From NCBI RefSeq assembly GCF_002237445.1, contig NZ_CP022527.1, forward strand, positions 496,001 through 560,000: DNA of 64,000 nt, read 5' to 3'. This DNA comes from Neisseria sp. KEM232 (GTDB lineage: Bacteria; Pseudomonadota; Gammaproteobacteria; Burkholderiales; Neisseriaceae). Shown here one piece after another: positions 24,117 to 32,098 of this stretch. Position 1 is the first letter of the stretch. Each line of letters starts with the position of its first letter. Both the position numbers and the translations under genes were made by a program. The notes beneath the pieces were generated by a model that was given only the letters and a program-made list of their open reading frames with translations, had not been told where the DNA came from and did not search any database.

Positions 24117-25875
24117 GCGTCTTAAGGCAGTCGAGAATCAGGCGGAAGCAATGGGACGCGGAGCACGCTCTGCATATCTTAAGCAGCAGGCGCAGGAATT
24201 GGGCATCAGCCTTGCCACGCTATACCGCAAGCTGGAGGCAGTCAGCGTCAAGCCAACGCGCAAACGGCGTAGCGATGCGGGCAAGACGGAGCTGAAGCCG
24301 GAAGAAGCCAAATTGATTTCGGCGGTTTTGGTGGAGGCGATGAGGCGCAACGGCAAGCGATTGATGTCGGTGCGGCAGGCAGTGGAAATGCTGCGCGCCA
24401 ACGGAAAAATCGAGGCGGCGCGGATTGATGAGGAAACCGGGGAAGTCATGCCGCTTTCTGAAAACACCATTACCCGGGCCTTACGAGAGTACAAGCTGCA
24501 TCCTGACCAACTGCTCCAGCCCGAACCGGTCAGCCGAATGAAATCAGAGCATCCGAACCATTGTTGGCAAATCGACCCGAGTTTGTGCGTTTTGTATTAC
24601 CTGCCCCGTCAGAGCAAGGATACGGGGCTGCGGGTCATGAAGGAAGAGGAGTTTTATAAAAACAAGCCGAAAAACGTCGTCAAAATCGAAAACGACCGCG
24701 TCTGGCGGTACACGGGGACAGACCATGCTTCCGGCACGATTGCGGTGCGTTATTACTTCGGCGGCGAGACCAGCGCGAACCTCTGCGACTTTTTCATCTA
24801 CATGATGCAGCAAAAGGCAGACTCGCTAAAAGACCCGTTTCGCGGCGTACCGCGCATGGTCATGCTTGACCCGAGCAGCGCGAATACTTCGGCGGCGTTT
24901 AAAAATTTGTGCAAGTCGTTGGATGTGCATGTGCAAATCAACAAGCCGGGCAATCCGCGTGCCAAAGGGCAAGTGGAAAAAGCCAACGATATTGTCGAGA
25001 CGGCATTTGAGAGCGGGTTGCGCTTTACCGAGGTACACGACATCGACCAGCTCAATGCTTTATCGGCACGATGGATGCGTTACTACAACGGTACGCAAAA
25101 GCACAGCCGCCACGGCATGACCCGCTATCAGGCCTGGAACAAAATCAAACCCGAGCAGCTCATCCTGCCGCCGCCTGCGGATTATTGCCGAGAGCTTGCC
25201 ATCAGCGCGCCGAAAGAGGCGAAAGTCTCGGCGGATTTGGAAATCCGCTTCGGCGGACGGGTATATAGCGTGAAAGGCATCCAGGGGATTTTGGTCGGTC
25301 AGAAGGTTTTGGTCGGTAAGAATCCTTGGGAGGTAAACGGGGCGCGGGTCGCCACTTATGACGCGGAGGGTAACGAGGTTTGGGTATCCGTACCCGAAGT
25401 AGTTTTTGACGAGATGGGCTTCAGGGCTGACGCCGCGGTCATCGGGGCGGAATACAAAGCCCCTACCGATACGGACGCGCAGCAGCATCGAAAAGAGCTG
25501 GACAAGCTGGCGATGGGTGCGGAAACGCTGGAGGCGGCAGCCGCCAAACGCAAAGGCAAAGCAGTCCCATTCGGCGGCGAAATCGACCCGTACAAACATC
25601 AGGAAGATACGCTTGCCGCGCGAAATACGCTCTTTATGCCCAAACAGGGACAGCAGATGGCGTACAACCGGATGGAGGTCTCTGAGCAGGTATTGAGCAA
25701 GGTCGAAATCGCCAAACGCTTAAAACCCCGCGTCGAGGCAGACGGCGGCGACTGGAAACAGGCGATGGCGGTCATCCTCAAACACTACCCGGAAGGCGTG
25801 GTCGAGAGCAAATTGGACGAGGTTTACGACAGGCTGAAGACGATGGGTCGTCTGAAGCTGCATAAAACCGGTTAG
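24097..25875 (+). CDS. DDE transposase (MuA-like)
   Basis: A 592-residue Mu-type transposase. The retroviral-integrase core has Asp160 (WQIDPSLC), Asp258 (MLDPSSAN) and Glu294 (GQVEKAND); the 35-residue D-E gap is the DD35E spacing. Upstream is an HTH-like end-binding region (ISLATLYRKLEAVSV) and downstream a beta-barrel and a C-terminal domain that should contact MuB. It cuts and joins phage ends during integration and replicative transposition. ATG 24097 follows GGGAGAAGG. With the right phage end missing, transposition of this copy is not expected. Confidence 0.95.
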   Translation: MNPAMIERLKAVENQAEAMGRGARSAYLKQQAQELGISLATLYRKLEAVSVKPTRKRRSDAGKTELKPEEAKLISAVLVEAMRRNGKRLMSVRQAVEMLRANGKIEAARIDEETGEVMPLSENTITRALREYKLHPDQLLQPEPVSRMKSEHPNHCWQIDPSLCVLYYLPRQSKDTGLRVMKEEEFYKNKPKNVVKIENDRVWRYTGTDHASGTIAVRYYFGGETSANLCDFFIYMMQQKADSLKDPFRGVPRMVMLDPSSANTSAAFKNLCKSLDVHVQINKPGNPRAKGQVEKANDIVETAFESGLRFTEVHDIDQLNALSARWMRYYNGTQKHSRHGMTRYQAWNKIKPEQLILPPPADYCRELAISAPKEAKVSADLEIRFGGRVYSVKGIQGILVGQKVLVGKNPWEVNGARVATYDAEGNEVWVSVPEVVFDEMGFRADAAVIGAEYKAPTDTDAQQHRKELDKLAMGAETLEAAAAKRKGKAVPFGGEIDPYKHQEDTLAARNTLFMPKQGQQMAYNRMEVSEQVLSKVEIAKRLKPRVEADGGDWKQAMAVILKHYPEGVVESKLDEVYDRLKTMGRLKLHKTG

Positions 25876-25876
25876 G

Positions 25877-25902
25877 CAAATGCGACGACGTCGTCGCATT
25901 TG
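25877..25902. promoter_or_regulatory. 26-bp perfect palindrome, copy 2
   Basis: CAAATGCGACGAC followed by GTCGTCGCATTTG, one base after the transposase stop and 14 bases before the MuB start. Same core as the copy at 23203. Confidence 0.85.
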
Positions 25903-25916
25903 AAAAAAGGGAAAGC

Positions 25917-27062
25917 ATGAAACAGACCTTTAAGCAAATCGGCAAATCCTATGCCGCCGCCGCAGCCGAAATCGGATGCAGCAAGCCGATGCTGGTGGCG
26001 GTAGTCAATCACGGGCAATGGCCGAAAAAAAACGCAGCCGAGCTGCGAAGGAAATTGAAACAATTTTTTGAAACGAATGGTGCGGAAATCCCAGCGAGCC
26101 TGAGAAACGAGCCGGAAGCCGCACCTGCCCAAGCAACTTATGAAGACAAGGACAATGAGATGTTACTACGAAAAGCAACTTTAAACCAAGCGGCAAAACA
26201 ACATTTTAGCCTATTCCGCGACCCGTTTAATGACGAAATCCAGTCTGCGGACGATGTGTATATGACGCCGGATGTGCGCTATGTGAGAGAGGCGATGTTT
26301 CAGACGGCCTGCCACGGCGGTTTTGTGGCGGTGGTCGGCAAAAGCGGCGCGGGTAAATCCACACTGCGAGAAGACCTGCAAGACCGCATCAACCGCGAAG
26401 GCCGACAAATCATCCTGATCGAGCCTTATGTCTTGGCGATGGAGGACAACGACCAAAAAGGCAAAACGCTTAAGGCAGTACATATTGCCGAGGCCATTTT
26501 GGAGGCGGTGTCGCCGGGAGCCAGCCCTAAACGCAGCCCGGAAGCACGTTTTCGCCAAATCCACCGCGCTTTGTCGGAAAGCGCGAAAGCGGGCAACAAA
26601 CACCTGCTCTTGATTGAGGAGGCGCACGGTCTGCCGCTGCCGACCTTGAAACACTTGAAACGCTTTTTTGAGCTGAAAAACGGGTTTGAACGCCTGCTCG
26701 GGATTGTCTTAATCGGTCAGACGGAGTTGGCGCAAAAACTCAGCGAAAACAATCCTGCGGTGCGCGAGGTGGTGCAACGCTGCGAAGTGGTTACGCTCTT
26801 GCCGCTAACCGACGGCAAGCTCGAAGGCTATCTCAAGCACAAATTTGCCCGCGTCAATGCGGACATGGCGAAGATTTTAGACCAAAGCGCGATTGATGCG
26901 GTTGCCGAGCGTCTGACAGTCAAAAGCCGCACGAGCAAGGGATTGGAAACCAACAGCCTGCTCTATCCGCTGGCGGTCAACAACTTGGTGGCGGCAGCGA
27001 TGAATCAGGCGGCGGAGCTTGGTTTTGAGATGGTTGACGGCGATGTGGTACGGGGGGTGTGA
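25917..27062 (+). CDS. Target-capture ATPase (MuB-like)
   Basis: A 381-residue AAA+ ATPase. The N-terminal HTH (YAAAAAEIGCSKPMLVAVVN) resembles the MuB DNA-binding domain. Walker A is GKSGAGKS at 141-148 and Walker B is LLLIEEAHG from residue 230. MuB binds target DNA and delivers it to MuA, and gives target immunity. The gene follows the transposase with a palindrome in the short gap. One uptake sequence (near 26299) is coded inside. Confidence 0.93.
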   Translation: MKQTFKQIGKSYAAAAAEIGCSKPMLVAVVNHGQWPKKNAAELRRKLKQFFETNGAEIPASLRNEPEAAPAQATYEDKDNEMLLRKATLNQAAKQHFSLFRDPFNDEIQSADDVYMTPDVRYVREAMFQTACHGGFVAVVGKSGAGKSTLREDLQDRINREGRQIILIEPYVLAMEDNDQKGKTLKAVHIAEAILEAVSPGASPKRSPEARFRQIHRALSESAKAGNKHLLLIEEAHGLPLPTLKHLKRFFELKNGFERLLGIVLIGQTELAQKLSENNPAVREVVQRCEVVTLLPLTDGKLEGYLKHKFARVNADMAKILDQSAIDAVAERLTVKSRTSKGLETNSLLYPLAVNNLVAAAMNQAAELGFEMVDGDVVRGV

Positions 27063-27063
27063 G

Positions 27064-27324
27064 ATGGAAGCGGTGAAAAATTTCTTATGGCGGCTATTGG
27101 TTGCGGCAGCGGCCATCGTCCTCTTCTTTACCGCCGCCAGCTGCGTACCCGACAAAGCCCCTGCCGTGCCGGTATCCGGCATGGCGGCCGAACCGGATAC
27201 CGAACAGGATGCGGCAGAAGCAATGCCGATTGCACACGGGATTTACCCCGATCTGCCGTATGAGCCGACTAATGAGGATTTGGCAGCGATGCAAAAGACT
27301 GAGTTTATTGGAGCAGGAAAATGA
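27064..27324 (+). CDS. Small membrane-anchored or lipoprotein-like phage protein
   Basis: An 86-residue protein with a hydrophobic N-terminus (FLWRLLVAAAAIVLFFTAASC) that ends at a Cys, so it could be a lipoprotein or a single-span membrane protein, followed by a Pro- and Glu-rich tail. ATG 27064 is one base after the MuB stop; the next gene overlaps its stop by 4 bases. No known family. Confidence 0.55.
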   Translation: MEAVKNFLWRLLVAAAAIVLFFTAASCVPDKAPAVPVSGMAAEPDTEQDAAEAMPIAHGIYPDLPYEPTNEDLAAMQKTEFIGAGK

Positions 27325-27515
27325 ACAGGGATTACAGCAAAATCAAGGTGTCGGTATGGCGGGAAAAAGGCGGTCATCTGACGGCCGCGCTCTCGACGGT
27401 AACGGGGCGGTTGGTGATGATGTATGTGTCGGCTTGTCTGACGGATGAGGTTGAAGATGTGGTTCAGACGGCATTGCGGTGTTTGAGCCGTAAGGATTTG
27501 GAGGCGGCGAGATGA
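27321..27515 (+). CDS. Small hypothetical phage protein
   Basis: A 64-residue protein with no recognised domain. A short beta-rich N-terminus (YSKIKVSVWREKGGHLTAAL) is followed by a helix (EVEDVVQTALRCLSRKDLEA). It overlaps both neighbours by 4 bases, the strongest sign that it is a real gene in the early operon. Confidence 0.55.
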   Translation: MNRDYSKIKVSVWREKGGHLTAALSTVTGRLVMMYVSACLTDEVEDVVQTALRCLSRKDLEAAR

Positions 27516-28012
27516 AAGTACGCTGCCCCACCTGCGGCGCGGTGATGAGCTTGGATGTCTTAATCGCCCATGACGATGCCCGCGAAGCCCTGATTGCGCT
27601 GACCGGCATTTCAGACGACCTTTTTAAGGCGGTATTGCGGTATCTGACGCTGTTCCGCCCCGCCGAAAAGGATTTAAGTTTTAACCGGGTTTCAAAGATC
27701 GTCGGCGAGATTGCGCCGATGATACGGGAGGGCGAAATCGTCCGTAACCGCAAAACATACCCGGCCCCGCGCGAGGCTTGGATTTGGGCGGCAATGCGAT
27801 GCCTTGAGGCACGGGATGCGGGAAAGCTGACGCCGCCGCTGACCAGCCACGGTTTTTTGTTGGAAAACATCACGTTTTGGTCGCCTGAAAAGACGGTGGG
27901 AACGGTGGTTTTGCCCTCTCCCCAACCCTCTCCCTCGGGAGAGGGGGTAAGTACCAAATTGAGGAGCGGATTAGGCGATTTGATGGAGTGGGCGAATGGG
28001 GGAAAACAATAG
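27512..28012 (+). CDS. Hypothetical phage protein with CxxC motif and inserted palindrome
   Basis: A 166-residue protein. It begins MKVRCPTCG, a possible zinc-binding pair, and continues with a helical region similar in feel to phage replication accessory proteins, but no family is recognised. Near the C-terminus a Pro/Ser-rich stretch (LPSPQPSPSGEG) is coded by an interspersed palindromic repeat that seems to have inserted into the reading frame. Start and stop overlap the neighbouring genes, so it belongs to the early operon. Confidence 0.6.
   Translation: MKVRCPTCGAVMSLDVLIAHDDAREALIALTGISDDLFKAVLRYLTLFRPAEKDLSFNRVSKIVGEIAPMIREGEIVRNRKTYPAPREAWIWAAMRCLEARDAGKLTPPLTSHGFLLENITFWSPEKTVGTVVLPSPQPSPSGEGVSTKLRSGLGDLMEWANGGKQ
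27914..27948. repeat. Interspersed palindromic repeat inside a coding region
   Basis: A CCCTCTCCCC / CCCTCTCCC tract ends in a palindrome CCCTCTCCC-TCG-GGAGAGGG, a type scattered in many proteobacterial genomes. In this frame it codes PSPQPSPSGEG. A related CCCTCCCC...GGGGGAGGG copy lies at 61152. Confidence 0.65.
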
Positions 28013-28448
28013 CTGGCTGAAACGGGAAATCGCGCAGGGGTTTGTCATGCTTGCCGCGCTGAACCTCAAAGGCCGCCCTGCCTCGGCAGATTTGACGGCA
28101 GTCGCCGAACTTTGGTTGGGTATACTGGGCGGACGGTCGTGGCAGCCGGAGCATGACGGTATCAGGATACAGGCAGCCTTTAGGGCTATCGCGGCATCCT
28201 CGTCGGAGTGGCCAAACCCTGCCGACCTTATCAAACACCTGCCGCCGCCCGAAGTCAGGATGGTGCCGAGGCTGGAAAAGAAGTACCAGCCGACGGAATA
28301 CGGCAAGGCGCAGTCCGCCAAGCTGAAAAAGATGGTCGGCAGATTGAAAAACGCACCCTGCATGAACGGGGATTGGATACACGGGCCGAGGCACCGGTCG
28401 GTGGACGAATGTAAAAGGATTTATGCCGAAAGGCAGAAAGATAAATGA
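27996..28448 (+). CDS. Hypothetical phage protein
   Basis: A 150-residue protein with an N-terminal helical region (WLKREIAQGFVMLAALNL), a middle part with WPNPADLIKHLPPP, and a basic C-terminus. The pattern of a helical domain with PxPADL resembles phage proteins near replication genes, but I cannot name a family. It overlaps the preceding gene by 17 bases. Confidence 0.55.
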   Translation: MGENNSWLKREIAQGFVMLAALNLKGRPASADLTAVAELWLGILGGRSWQPEHDGIRIQAAFRAIAASSSEWPNPADLIKHLPPPEVRMVPRLEKKYQPTEYGKAQSAKLKKMVGRLKNAPCMNGDWIHGPRHRSVDECKRIYAERQKDK

Positions 28449-28449
28449 A

Positions 28450-28635
28450 ATGAACGATTGGAAAAATCTAAACGAGGAATGCCTGTGTATCGGGTGGATT
28501 TGTGATGTATTGCTGCCTGATGGAACGATCATCGAGAACGTGGAGGCAGTAGAAGTTGAGGATGATGAATATTTTATGCCTGAAGTCGGTTTTAGAAAAT
28601 ACCCCGAGGCCACGCATTTTCGAAAATCAAAATGA
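28450..28635 (+). CDS. Small acidic hypothetical protein
   Basis: A 61-residue, acidic protein (ENVEAVEVEDDEYFMPEVGF) with no recognised family. I chose ATG 28450 because it directly follows the upstream stop. It lies in the early operon between two better-supported genes and has lower GC than they do. Confidence 0.45.
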   Translation: MNDWKNLNEECLCIGWICDVLLPDGTIIENVEAVEVEDDEYFMPEVGFRKYPEATHFRKSK

Positions 28636-28646
28636 AAGGAAAACAA

Positions 28647-29255
28647 ATGAACATTGATAAAACCCAATACAAACAGGATGCCAAAGGTAATCTCGTGCCG
28701 CTGGCCAATATTAAAGAAATCGACTTGCTGCGCGATGAGCTGGTGCAGGAAATCGCCGCCAAAGCCCGCGCGGTAGAGGATAACCTGATGGCGTTCAAAC
28801 GCGAGGCAATGGACGATATCGCAGCGTTTGTGCAGTTGAGTGCCGACCGCTACGACGTATCTGTCGGTGGCAAGAAAGGCAATATCAGCCTGCACAGCTT
28901 CGACGGCGCGTACCGCGTCAACCTCGCCATGCAGGACACGCTGGTATTCGACGAAGGTTTGATTGCCGCCAAAGCCCTGATTGACGAGTGCATCAACGAA
29001 TGGACGGAAGGCAGCCGAACGGAATTGAAAACGCTGATTAACGCGGCCTTCCAGGTGGACAAAGAAGGCAACATCAGCACCGCCCGCGTCCTCGGTCTGC
29101 GCCGCCTGCAAATCACGGATGAAAAATGGCAACGGGCGATGGATGCGCTCTCCGACAGTTTGCAGGTGCATATCAGCAAGCCGTTTGTGCGGGTGTACCG
29201 GCGCGGCGAGGATGGGGAGTATCAGTTGATGAATTTGGATGTGGCGAAGGTGTGA
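28647..29255 (+). CDS. DUF3164 family phage protein
   Basis: A 202-residue protein matching the DUF3164 family of Mu-like prophages: a start MNIDKTQYKQDAKGNLVP, an IDLLRDELVQEIAAKARAV helix, and the KKGNISLHSFDGAYRV strand region. Widespread in transposable phages between B and gemA, with no defined role. AAAGGAAA precedes the ATG. Confidence 0.78.
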   Translation: MNIDKTQYKQDAKGNLVPLANIKEIDLLRDELVQEIAAKARAVEDNLMAFKREAMDDIAAFVQLSADRYDVSVGGKKGNISLHSFDGAYRVNLAMQDTLVFDEGLIAAKALIDECINEWTEGSRTELKTLINAAFQVDKEGNISTARVLGLRRLQITDEKWQRAMDALSDSLQVHISKPFVRVYRRGEDGEYQLMNLDVAKV

Positions 29256-29257
29256 AC

Positions 29258-29455
29258 ATGGCGACGGTAAACATCCTCATCAGCGATCAGCCGGGCGGCC
29301 TGTTTATTAAGCTGACCTCCGACGAACCGATGCCGAAGGATGACGAAGACGGTGGCAGCATCGCCCAAAATGCAGGTCTTATCTGCCTGGCTGTCCTCAA
29401 GAGTGAAATTCGGCAGATAACCGGCAGGGAGATGGATGTAGTCAATATTCAATGA
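29258..29455 (+). CDS. Small hypothetical phage protein
   Basis: A 65-residue protein. A beta-rich N-terminus (ATVNILISDQPGGLFIKLTS) is followed by an acidic loop and a helix. It starts 2 bases after the DUF3164 stop. No function known. Confidence 0.5.
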   Translation: MATVNILISDQPGGLFIKLTSDEPMPKDDEDGGSIAQNAGLICLAVLKSEIRQITGREMDVVNIQ

Positions 29456-29507
29456 ACCAACCGCGCGGCACGGTCTGCCGCATTTAAACCTAAACAGGAG
29501 TCAAAAA

Positions 29508-29783
29508 GTGAATAAATCTGAATTAATACAAGCTGTTGTTGCCGAAGCCAACCTGAGCCAAGTGCAAGCGGCAAAAGTGGTGGATGCCGTTATCGGTGCA
29601 ATCAAGCAGGAACTGGCCAAAGGCGGTGAGGTCGCATTGGTCGGATTCGGCACGTTTTACGTCGCCCAATCCGCCGAGCGCAAAGGCCGTAACCCGAAGA
29701 CCGGCGAGCCGTTGACGATTGCCGCCACCAAAACGCCTAAATTCCGTGCCGGAAAACCTTTGAAAGAAGCGGTAAACAGATAA
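29508..29783 (+). CDS. HU-like DNA-bending protein
   Basis: A 91-residue HU/IHF-fold protein. It begins MNKSELIQAVVAEANLSQVQ and has VALVGFGTFYV and the arm motif RKGRNPKTGEPLTI, ending with the usual FRAGKPLKEAV. Start is GTG 29508 with CAGGAG upstream. In Mu, host HU and IHF are needed to assemble the transposition complex, so a phage-coded copy could make the phage less dependent on the host; that is inference. A uptake-sequence hairpin terminator follows. Confidence 0.9.
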   Translation: MNKSELIQAVVAEANLSQVQAAKVVDAVIGAIKQELAKGGEVALVGFGTFYVAQSAERKGRNPKTGEPLTIAATKTPKFRAGKPLKEAVNR

Positions 29784-29802
29784 ACAAACCATTCTTTAAA
29801 AC

Positions 29803-29835
29803 AGGCCGTCTGAAATGTTTCAGGCGGCCTTTTTC
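29803..29835 (+). terminator. DUS-type terminator after the HU gene
   Basis: AGGCCGTCTGAAA (29803-29815) pairs with TTTCAGGCGGCCT (29818-29830, one mismatch), followed by TTTTT. Probably ends the early operon. Confidence 0.7.
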
Positions 29836-29904
29836 TATCCGCTCCGTATGTTTGCCAAGTGGTTCAATTCAGGTTAGAATGATATTATTCATTGATTTTA
29901 ATAG

Positions 29905-29931
29905 AAAAAGTGAAACGACGTTTCACTTTTT
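29905..29931. promoter_or_regulatory. 27-bp palindrome before the gemA-like gene
   Basis: AAAAAGTGAAACG, a central A, then CGTTTCACTTTTT. It sits just before the ribosome site of the next gene, the same placement as the GACGTC-centred palindromes at 23203, 25877 and 32099, but with a different sequence. Confidence 0.8.
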
Positions 29932-29951
29932 GAGGTTTGTGGGAAGAAAAA

Positions 29952-30428
29952 ATGGAAACCCGTGCTCAGAAAAAACAGCGGTTGATACGGCTCATCCATG
30001 TGGCCAAAACCCGGTTGATGATGGACGACGGCGAATATCGCGCGCTGCTCGCCAACCTGTCATGCGGCAAGACGAGCAGTACCAAGTTATCGGTCGAAGA
30101 GTTGGAGCTTGCCGTACGGGCGATGAAGATGCGGGGTTTTGTGGTTGCCACAAAAGCGCAGGCGGCATCAAGTAAGCCTGATTTGCCGGTGCATATGCCC
30201 AACTGCATGATGGAGGCGCAGGTCAAAAAGATACGCGCGCTTTGGTTGGAGCTGCACCATTTGGGCGCGGTGCGAAGCCCGTCCGAATTGAGCCTGGCTC
30301 GATTTGTCAAACGCATGACGGGCATAGATTATCATGGATGGTTAGGGACTGATGACGCAATACGGGTCATCGAGCATTTGAAGAAGTGGAAAGTGAGGGT
30401 GGAAAATGGCGGACAACAGAGTGCCTGA
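29952..30428 (+). CDS. GemA/gp16-like protein (DUF1018)
   Basis: A 158-residue protein matching Mu gp16/GemA: an N-terminal basic helix (KKQRLIRLIHVAKTRLMMDD), the YRALLANLSCGKTSSTKLS turn, and the C-terminal segment FVKRMTGIDYHGWL before a helix. GemA in Mu modulates host gene expression and DNA topology around the early-to-late switch. GGGAAGA precedes ATG 29952. It overlaps the Mor-like gene by 23 bases. Confidence 0.85.
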   Translation: METRAQKKQRLIRLIHVAKTRLMMDDGEYRALLANLSCGKTSSTKLSVEELELAVRAMKMRGFVVATKAQAASSKPDLPVHMPNCMMEAQVKKIRALWLELHHLGAVRSPSELSLARFVKRMTGIDYHGWLGTDDAIRVIEHLKKWKVRVENGGQQSA

Positions 30429-30747
30429 GCTGGTGGCGGACTTGGAAGACCAGGCGGTCGCCTGCTTGATGTCGGTATTGCCGATGGAGCGGCAGCAGGC
30501 GGTCGAGGTATCTAAAAAGCTGTCTCATCATCTGACCAGCAACTGGGGCGGGCAGTTGATTTATTTTCCCAAAAACCTTTTGGGCAGAGTATCGGAGCGC
30601 GATATGCAGATTTATAAGGAATTTAACGGCAAGAATCATGTGGAGCTTGCGCGCAGATATGATTTGACCGTTCAGCACATCTACCGCATCGTCAAGGAGG
30701 TCGGGATGGCGGAGCGGGCAAAAAATCAGGGAGATTTGTTTGTGTGA
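30406..30747 (+). CDS. Mor/C-family transcription activator
   Basis: A 113-residue protein of the Mor family: a dimerisation part with NWGGQLIYFPK, and a C-terminal HTH (HVELARRYDLTVQHIYRIVKE). In Mu, Mor activates the middle promoter and its relative C activates four late promoters that lack a good -35 box. Only one such gene is seen here, so it may do both jobs. The four composite elements at 19463, 30895, 36901 and 43048 are its likely targets. Confidence 0.88.
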   Translation: MADNRVPELVADLEDQAVACLMSVLPMERQQAVEVSKKLSHHLTSNWGGQLIYFPKNLLGRVSERDMQIYKEFNGKNHVELARRYDLTVQHIYRIVKEVGMAERAKNQGDLFV

Positions 30748-30767
30748 TTACCCGATTTATTCAAGAT

Positions 30768-30799
30768 AGCGGTCAGGATTCGTCCTGACCGCTTTTTTA
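30768..30799 (+). terminator. Strong rho-independent terminator with TTCG loop
   Basis: AGCGGTCAGGA (30768-30778) and TCCTGACCGCT (30783-30793) form an 11-bp stem with a TTCG tetraloop and a T-run. It separates the activator gene from the late genes. The rest of the 213-base gap holds the late promoter element at 30895. Confidence 0.88.
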
Positions 30800-30894
30800 G
30801 CGCATTTATCGGCTTGGATAAGGGTTTGTCTATCCCAGTAGGTAAACGCGCTAAAAACGCGGTTTTAACGCCTTTTGGCAATCCAATCTTTAAG

Positions 30895-30960
30895 CCGCAT
30901 TAAAAGCGGTTTCAGACGGCCTTTGCCACAATAGCCTCATCCATCCGATGAGGCTTTTTT
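30895..30960 (+). promoter_or_regulatory. Late promoter element A and leader hairpin (protease gene)
   Basis: CCGC-ATTAAAA-GCGG, then TTTCAGACGGCCT (uptake sequence), four bases, then CACAAT (30927-30932). A hairpin GCCTCATC/GATGAGGC (30934-30954) and TTTTTT run straight into the protease ATG at 30961, with no Shine-Dalgarno sequence. Corresponds in position to the Mu late promoter for gene I. Confidence 0.7.
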
Positions 30961-32085
30961 ATGTCTTACGAAATTTTCCGCGCAGGCACGCGCACCGATG
31001 CAAACGGCAATACGGTAACGATTACCGAGGCCGACCTTGCCGCCGCTGCCCAAGCATATGACCCGAAGGTGCATGAGGCTCCTATTGTGGTCGGGCATCC
31101 CAAGGCAGATGCGCCCGCCTACGGCTGGGTCAAGTCGCTTGGTGTGCAAAACGGCGTGCTAACGGCGGACTTTGCCCAAGTCGATGAGGGCTTTGCGGAT
31201 TTGGTTAAAGCCGGACGATATAAAAAAGTGTCGGCGAGTTTTTATCCGCCAACCAGTCCGAACAATCCCAAACCGGGCATTTGGACGCTGCGCCATGTCG
31301 GCTTTTTGGGCGCGCAACCGCCCGCCGTCAAAGGTTTGTCTGCCATCAGTTTTGCCGAGGGCGAAGTTTATGTTGAGTTTGCCGAAGATGCACATCTTCA
31401 GACAGCCTCGTTATTAAGCCGTTTCAGAGACTGGTTTATCGGCCGTTTCGGCCTGGACGAAGCCGATAAAGTATTGCCTGACTGGCAAATTGAGGCAATT
31501 AAAGAATTGGCTGCCGTGCCTCAAACCTATGCGCCTGCCGAATTTACCGAATCACCCCCACCCCCAGAAAACCATGAAAACAAGGAGACCCCTATGTCGT
31601 TGGAACAAGAGCTTGCAGCCGAAAAGGCCGCCCGCGAAGCTGCCGAGAAGGAGGCCGCCGAATCGAAGGCGGAATTGAAAAAGCTGCAAGACGAGCAGCA
31701 TACCGCCCTGCGCGATGGTGCGCATGAGCAGAATGTCGAATATGCCGAAGGCTTGGTCAAGACAGGCCGTCTGAAACCTGCCGACAAGGATTTGGTCGTC
31801 AAGGTTTTGGATTTTGCTGAATACCCCGCCGACGTAACCGCCGACTTCGGTGAAGGCAGTAAGAAGCAGCCTTTGTCTGATGCGCTGCGTGCGTTTTTTA
31901 CCGCTGTCCTGCCTAAGCAGATTCAGGGCGGCGAGATGGCTAAAGGCGAAACGCCGTCGGGATTGGCGGCAGACTTTGCCGAAGCGTCGGACCCGGAAGC
32001 CTTGAGCCATCACCAACGTGCATTGGCATTGGCGGCGAAGGAAGGTATCCCTTACGAAGAGGCTGCCCGCCGTACTATTGCTTAA
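30961..32085 (+). CDS. Head maturation protease with C-terminal scaffold (Mu gpI-like)
   Basis: A 374-residue protein. The N-terminal half (APIVVGHPKADAPAYGWVKS, then KKVSASFYPP and LRHVGFLGAQPP) is the Mu I-type capsid protease. From about residue 212 it becomes a Lys/Glu/Ala coiled coil (EKAAREAAEKEAAESKAELK) typical of scaffolding domains. An in-frame internal start at 31594 would make the scaffold alone. It starts at the end of the late-promoter hairpin. One uptake sequence is coded near 31768. Confidence 0.9.
   Translation: MSYEIFRAGTRTDANGNTVTITEADLAAAAQAYDPKVHEAPIVVGHPKADAPAYGWVKSLGVQNGVLTADFAQVDEGFADLVKAGRYKKVSASFYPPTSPNNPKPGIWTLRHVGFLGAQPPAVKGLSAISFAEGEVYVEFAEDAHLQTASLLSRFRDWFIGRFGLDEADKVLPDWQIEAIKELAAVPQTYAPAEFTESPPPPENHENKETPMSLEQELAAEKAAREAAEKEAAESKAELKKLQDEQHTALRDGAHEQNVEYAEGLVKTGRLKPADKDLVVKVLDFAEYPADVTADFGEGSKKQPLSDALRAFFTAVLPKQIQGGEMAKGETPSGLAADFAEASDPEALSHHQRALALAAKEGIPYEEAARRTIA
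31594..32085 (+). CDS. Internal in-frame scaffold protein (gpZ-like)
   Basis: ATG 31594 is in frame inside the protease gene, with a strong AAGGAG at 31582-31587 seven bases upstream. Translation from it gives a 163-residue protein of the coiled coil and C-terminus only. Nested protease/scaffold genes are known in Mu (I/Z) and lambda (C/Nu3). The ribosome site is the direct evidence; expression is inferred. Confidence 0.75.
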   Translation: MSLEQELAAEKAAREAAEKEAAESKAELKKLQDEQHTALRDGAHEQNVEYAEGLVKTGRLKPADKDLVVKVLDFAEYPADVTADFGEGSKKQPLSDALRAFFTAVLPKQIQGGEMAKGETPSGLAADFAEASDPEALSHHQRALALAAKEGIPYEEAARRTIA

Positions 32086-32098
32086 ATCATCAACCCAT

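Noticed and set aside
27870..29171. 433-codon minus-strand frame across the phage early genes
   Set aside because: It crosses several well-spaced plus-strand genes and shows no motif.
30800..30890. Further weak inverted repeats in the mor-protease gap
   Set aside because: Short, imperfect and without T-runs; not distinguishable from background beside the strong terminator at 30768 and the late element at 30895.
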